The notes below the pieces were generated by a model. That model had not been told where the DNA came from, made no database searches, and saw nothing but the letters and a program-made list of their open reading frames with translations. Of a stretch of 64,000 bases of DNA, positions 60,115 to 64,000 are shown one piece after another; within the stretch, counting starts at the first letter, position 1; every line of letters starts with the position of its first letter. The DNA lies in assembly GCA_946902875.1 (NCBI GenBank), contig OX336338.1, positions 5,633,971 through 5,697,970 of the forward strand, given 5' to 3'. This stretch comes from Nematopogon swammerdamellus (Eukaryota; Arthropoda; Insecta; Lepidoptera; Adelidae). A program made the position numbers and the translations under genes.

Positions 60115-61850
60115 CGTCGGCGAAATTAAATATCGAGGAATTAAAAATATTCTGTGCGCATTCGTAGACAACACTGTTTGAAAATAAAGTTCGTGGCCTA
60201 TCCATTCCCTACTCAGAATGACTTGGAACTTGAAGAAAACTTGAGGCGAAGAAAACGTGGCAGAACTGTTCGACGGAGATCTCCCTAGTTTATTATTTTG
60301 AGGAGTCAACTGCAATCAGCTGAATTTTCAAATAATTTGATTTATTTTTTAATGAAAACCTTGGAGATCCGTTGTCTCTGCCTACCCAACCGGGAAACAG
60401 GCGTGACGCTATGTATGTATATATGAAAACCTTGTCGATTTGACCTAGAGCTGTGTCTTTCCCAGCGCCGTGTACTACGTATGGAACTATTTGGTTGTTC
60501 ATTACAAAACATACTCGTAATATAATCTGTTTGTGTGGATCGCATTGATATATTGGTGGTACGAAGAACATGGTGGTACCTACATGAAAATTATTCACAA
60601 ACATTTTACACAAAGAAAATATCTTGATGGATTTCCTCCCACGAATTAACGAAACACCTCACATTTATAAAGATAATGAAGCCGAAGACGAAGAAGTTCA
60701 ACGACGACGTGAGTAAGACAGAGATACGACTGCAGTAAATAAACTTCCAAATAACTCCAGGAGAAAGGCTTCGAAAGAAGTGGTTTCGCGAAACGTGAAA
60801 TGACGTCTTGACACATATCGGTTCGCTCCGTTATAAAAGTGTATTCTCATATATATTACATCTCTATGTGTATTTCATATATGACATTGTCGCATGGAAT
60901 GCGAAGTTTCGCGCTCTGCTGAACATTAGAAGTGAAGACCGAGCGAGCATGCGGGTGACAATGTTTCACATTTATTAATCCTATATATTTTATAGGTAAC
61001 TCTTCCGAGGTACCTTTATTAATTATAGGAGCAGGTTAGATGAAATTGTTCTTTTTTAGAACGTATGTCACCGCGTACTTTTGTAGTATTGCAGTTGAAG
61101 ACGTATAAATCCGGAAACATGACCAACATTCTGTTGAATTATACAGATGTGAAAAGAATTAGGTTAAGGAAACAATTCAGTTGCCAAAACTAATTTGAAA
61201 AAAAAAACTAATTAAGATCCTAGAGACGGTGAAGGGACGAGTAAATGGTCGTTAACTAGAAGACCTCGTTTAGGTCGTTTATGCGAGCCCGGCCTGTGTT
61301 CGGCGCCGAAATCTCCGGTATCCAGGTATACTTAATTAAGTATAAGGCACTGTTTCTGTTTATTATAAGTATCTACAATTAAAATCTATAAATTGAAAAA
61401 AAGGTTTACAGAATGTTGATTACCATCACAAAATATCAAGCATAATGTTTTTTTTATTATATTGCATTGTAGTATACGTAATGCACGAGTACTGTTCTTT
61501 ATTGTTTGCATTCTTATGGTAGTTAGACTGCAAATGAACTTGTCACATTTGTTCTATCCGGTTCGATTACACCCCAGAAGTAGAAACCGGCAAGAAACTT
61601 CGCAGGGTATTTATTTTTTATTTTTTTATAAATCATGTTACAAGTATTTCAGTGACTATCCACATAATAACATCACTTGCAGTGCAGTTTTTCGAAAATA
61701 CAGCCTGAGAGCGGGAGTTCTGACTACAAAGACCTATTAATTATGCGTATCAGGTGTAAAGAGCCTTCGTCAAACTTTGATACATAATTTGTATCAACTA
61801 AATAATAAATTAACAACAATTTAACAGCTCATTAATAAAATTGTCAAAAG
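60115..61850. other. Intergenic DNA without identified gene
   Basis: No repeat shared with other parts of the window was seen. TTATAAAAGTG at about 60831 is TATA-like, but no transcript start or ORF with motif follows. The 92-codon frame at 61462-61740 has no known domain. Confidence 0.4.
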
Positions 61851-61853
61851 ATT

Positions 61854-63381
61854 AAAAAAAAAGTCGGCAAGTGCGAGTTGGGCTCGCGCACCGAGGAGGG
61901 TTCCGTATCATCAGCATCACTCAATATATTTGTATTATGTAGGTATGTACAAAAACAATTGTTTAGGAAAATCACGAACGCCTAAATAAACACTACAGCA
62001 ATGGTTTGACTGTGCGGCATTCGTGAAGTTATACAAAAATATATTTCTTATATTATGACTACGACATAACGACATAATATCTAAAATTTTCGGATTTTTT
62101 CTTTATTTGTGATGTGAGACCATGCTTCTTGCCAAATTTCATTACTCCAGGTCAACGTAAGTACCCTATAGGTTTTGATTTCATTTGAATGAGTTCGCAA
62201 GTATTAAAATTTGCCATAAATAGCCGTATGTTTTGATTATATTGATTTAGAAGCTTTCATTTTATATAACTCGAAGGGATCATCGCAGACGTTAGTATTC
62301 CATATTAATTTCAATTTGATATCTTGACTCGTTACTGAGAAAAAGGGTCTTGACTTGACACACAAAACAATCAAATTTTTTTTAATATCATAACTACAAG
62401 TTTACAATTTTAGGATTTTTTCCTTTACGTGTGCTATGAGACCTTGCTTATTACCAAATTTTATGATTCTAGGTTGACGGGAAATGCCCTATAGGTTTTG
62501 ATTTGTTTGAAGTGAGTTTGCGAGTATGAAATCTGACATAGATGGCCGTATCTTTTGATTGCGTTGATTTAGAAGCTTGCATTTTCTATACCGTAAAGAG
62601 ATCGTAGCTCTTAGTATTTCATATTAATTTCAATTTGTTATCTTGATCGGTTCCTGAGAAAGGGGGTCCTTGACATACAAAACAATATATATATTTTTTT
62701 AATGTCAATAACTACAATTTTACAATTTTCGGATTGTTTCCTTTACTTGTGCTGTAAGACCTTGCTTCTTACCAAATTTTATGATTCTATGTTAACGGGA
62801 AATACCCTATAGGTTTTGATTTGTTTTGAGTGAGTTTGCGAGTATGAAATATGACATACATGGCCGTATCTTTTGATTGCGTTGATTTAGAAGCTTTAGT
62901 ATTCTACACCTTAAAGAGATCGTAGATCTTAGTATTTCGTATTAATTTCAATTTGTTATCTTGATCCGTTCCTGAGAAAAAGGGACCTTGACATAGAAAA
63001 CAAACAAAAAATTTTTTTAATGTCACATAACTATGAATTTACAATTTTAGATTTTTTCCTTTACTTGTGCCGTGAGACCTTGCTTCTTACCAAATTTCAT
63101 GATTCTAGGTTAACGGGAAGTACTCTATAAGTTTTGATTTGATTTGCCGGTAGCAAAATATGTGACTTAAATGGGCGTATCTAGTGATTCCGTTGACCTA
63201 GAAGCTTGCATTTTCTACACCTCAAAGGTTTCGTAGACCTTAGTATTTGATATTAATTTCAACTTGATACGTCTACCCGTTCCTGAGAAAAAAGGTCTTG
63301 ACAGACAGACAGACAGACAGACGGACAACAAAGTGATCCTATAAGGGTTCCGTTTTTTCCTCCTTTGAGGTACGGAACCCT
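61854..63381 (-). mobile_element. AGGGTTCCGTA element with internal tandem amplification
   Basis: The left edge AAAGTCGGCAAGTGCGAGTT with GGGTTCCGTATC and the right edge AAGGGTTCCG plus TACGGAACCCTAAAAA are the ends of this family. The interior has about four direct units of 312-320 bp (junctions near 62347, 62667, 62985 and 63297). Each carries CTTGCTTCTTACCAAATTT, CCCTATAGGTTTTGATTTG, GTATCTTTTGATTGCGTTGA and CTTAGTATTTCATATTAATT. A GACAGACAGACAGACAGACG run closes the array. Ordinary copies here are about 330 bp with a different interior. Confidence 0.8.
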
Positions 63382-63651
63382 AAAAATACAAATATTAAGA
63401 TACTTGAAGTGTCAAGTTGTCAATGGGTTAATAAAACAGAGGTACAGATCGTATTTAGACGACAGGTGTTAACTAATTAATATGCAGTCAGAACCTCAAG
63501 GTATAATTTTAGCAGCTATGCCTCTTTTACAGTGTCGTAAGTAGACTTTCTTTACAAGGGAAGTTTTATGTGTTTCTTAAACAAACAAAATTTTTTAAAA
63601 AACGTACCACATCTGGTATTTTATTACATAAACTAATACAAATATGTGCAT

Positions 63652-63712
63652 GTGGGTGTTGCGAATACCATGCCGGACTGATAGGTGCCTATTCACGCCC
63701 TCGTGAAGAATT
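63652..63712 (-). repeat. LINE family A fragment
   Basis: TGTTGCGAATACCATGCCGG, then TGCCTATTCACGCCCTCGTG, matches 37180-37225 (minus-strand LINE A). Confidence 0.7.
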
Positions 63713-63719
63713 TTAGGTC

Positions 63720-63785
63720 ATATTGACTATTCGAAGCATGTGCTTTGGCCCCTCTGACGCCACGCATTCTGGATTACATAAAACA
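63720..63785 (+). repeat. SINE 3' fragment
   Basis: GCATGTGCTTTGGCCCCTCT, GACGCC and TTCTGGATTACATAAAA are the last 60 bases of the tRNA-headed SINE at 42.77 kb. Confidence 0.75.
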
Positions 63786-63851
63786 AAAATTCTTAATTTT
63801 TATCTAGGATTATTAGTTTTCTTATATGTATAGGCTTATGTATATTTTAGA

Positions 63852-64000
63852 CTAGCTGACCCGGCGAACTTCGTACAGCCTCAGAATCAATAAATGTTGT
63901 TAACTTATTAACTGATTTAATTTCTGTTTTTTAAATATAAAAAGTTAAATTACTAATTTAAAAAAAACCCCGACCCTTAAAAAGTTAAAAATATTTTCCG
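63852..64000 (+). repeat. Common insect repeat, cut by window end
   Basis: ACTAGCTGACCCGGCGAACT then TCGTACAGCC is a familiar insect repeat start. CCCCGACCCTTAAAAAGTTA near 63970 is also found at 23.63 kb, so the two belong to one family. Confidence 0.65.

Overview
The window looks like intergenic or intronic DNA of a moth or butterfly (Lepidoptera). It is AT-rich, it has no gene-dense stretch, and nearly every structured segment is a mobile-element remnant of a type I associate with lepidopteran genomes. These are CR1/Jockey-type and RTE-type LINE tails, tRNA-headed SINEs, a palindromic MITE with GGCCCACTTGCACCA ends, elements ending in GCCGCGGGCAACAG, and elements ending in AGGGTTCCGTA. There is also a degenerate (CCTAA)n block. 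The species cannot be named from this. I recognise no host protein-coding gene, rRNA, CRISPR array or bacterial operon. Most open frames here are chance readings of AT-rich or repeated DNA.

Layout. 0-11 kb: retroposon tails; a 1.35 kb inverted-end composite (979-2326) holding a 164-codon ORF of a family I associate with retroelements; a tRNA-headed SINE at 3.5-3.9 kb; the (CCTAA)n block; several MITEs. 11-17 kb: a palindromic MITE; a hammerhead-ribozyme-like fold at 11.65 kb; a second fragment of the ORF family at 15.36 kb followed by a cluster of CCACTGGT palindromes. 17.9-21.0 kb: a 3 kb satellite of about 29 units of 109 bp in two arms of opposite orientation, each unit carrying a YY1/Pho-like AAAATGGCGGC word. 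21-31 kb: retroposons, a LINE 3' fragment, a 130 bp near-perfect palindrome and a TTAA-flanked MITE interrupted by a retroposon. 31.4-32.9 kb: an unfamiliar 1.4 kb inverted-repeat element. 33-49 kb: scattered repeat fragments, a SINE inserted into a LINE tail with a 6 bp target duplication, and an RTE remnant. 49-59 kb: the densest block, with a damaged but long LINE copy (51.2-54.8 kb, plus), a second copy of the same family on the minus strand (57.6-55.75 kb) and outer inverted repeats at 49.2-49.8 and 58.5-59.2 kb. 59-64 kb: a LINE tail split by a MITE whose empty site also lies in the window (5.11 kb), and an AGGGTTCCGTA element whose interior is amplified about four times.

A series of short GC-rich islands (about 3.3, 4.4, 10.55, 15.1, 17.3, 21.4, 27.7, 35.2, 36.7, 46.6 and 58.2 kb) stands out from the background. 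They may mark promoters or untranslated exons of a large host gene, but no coding sequence confirms this.

Nothing here works together as a pathway. The elements relate by nesting and by shared modules: one SINE core is shared by two retroposon types, and one 5' module is shared by two different 3' halves. The best candidates for something undescribed are the two-armed YY1-word satellite, the hammerhead-like fold, the modular retroposon families and the 1.4 kb element at 31.4 kb.
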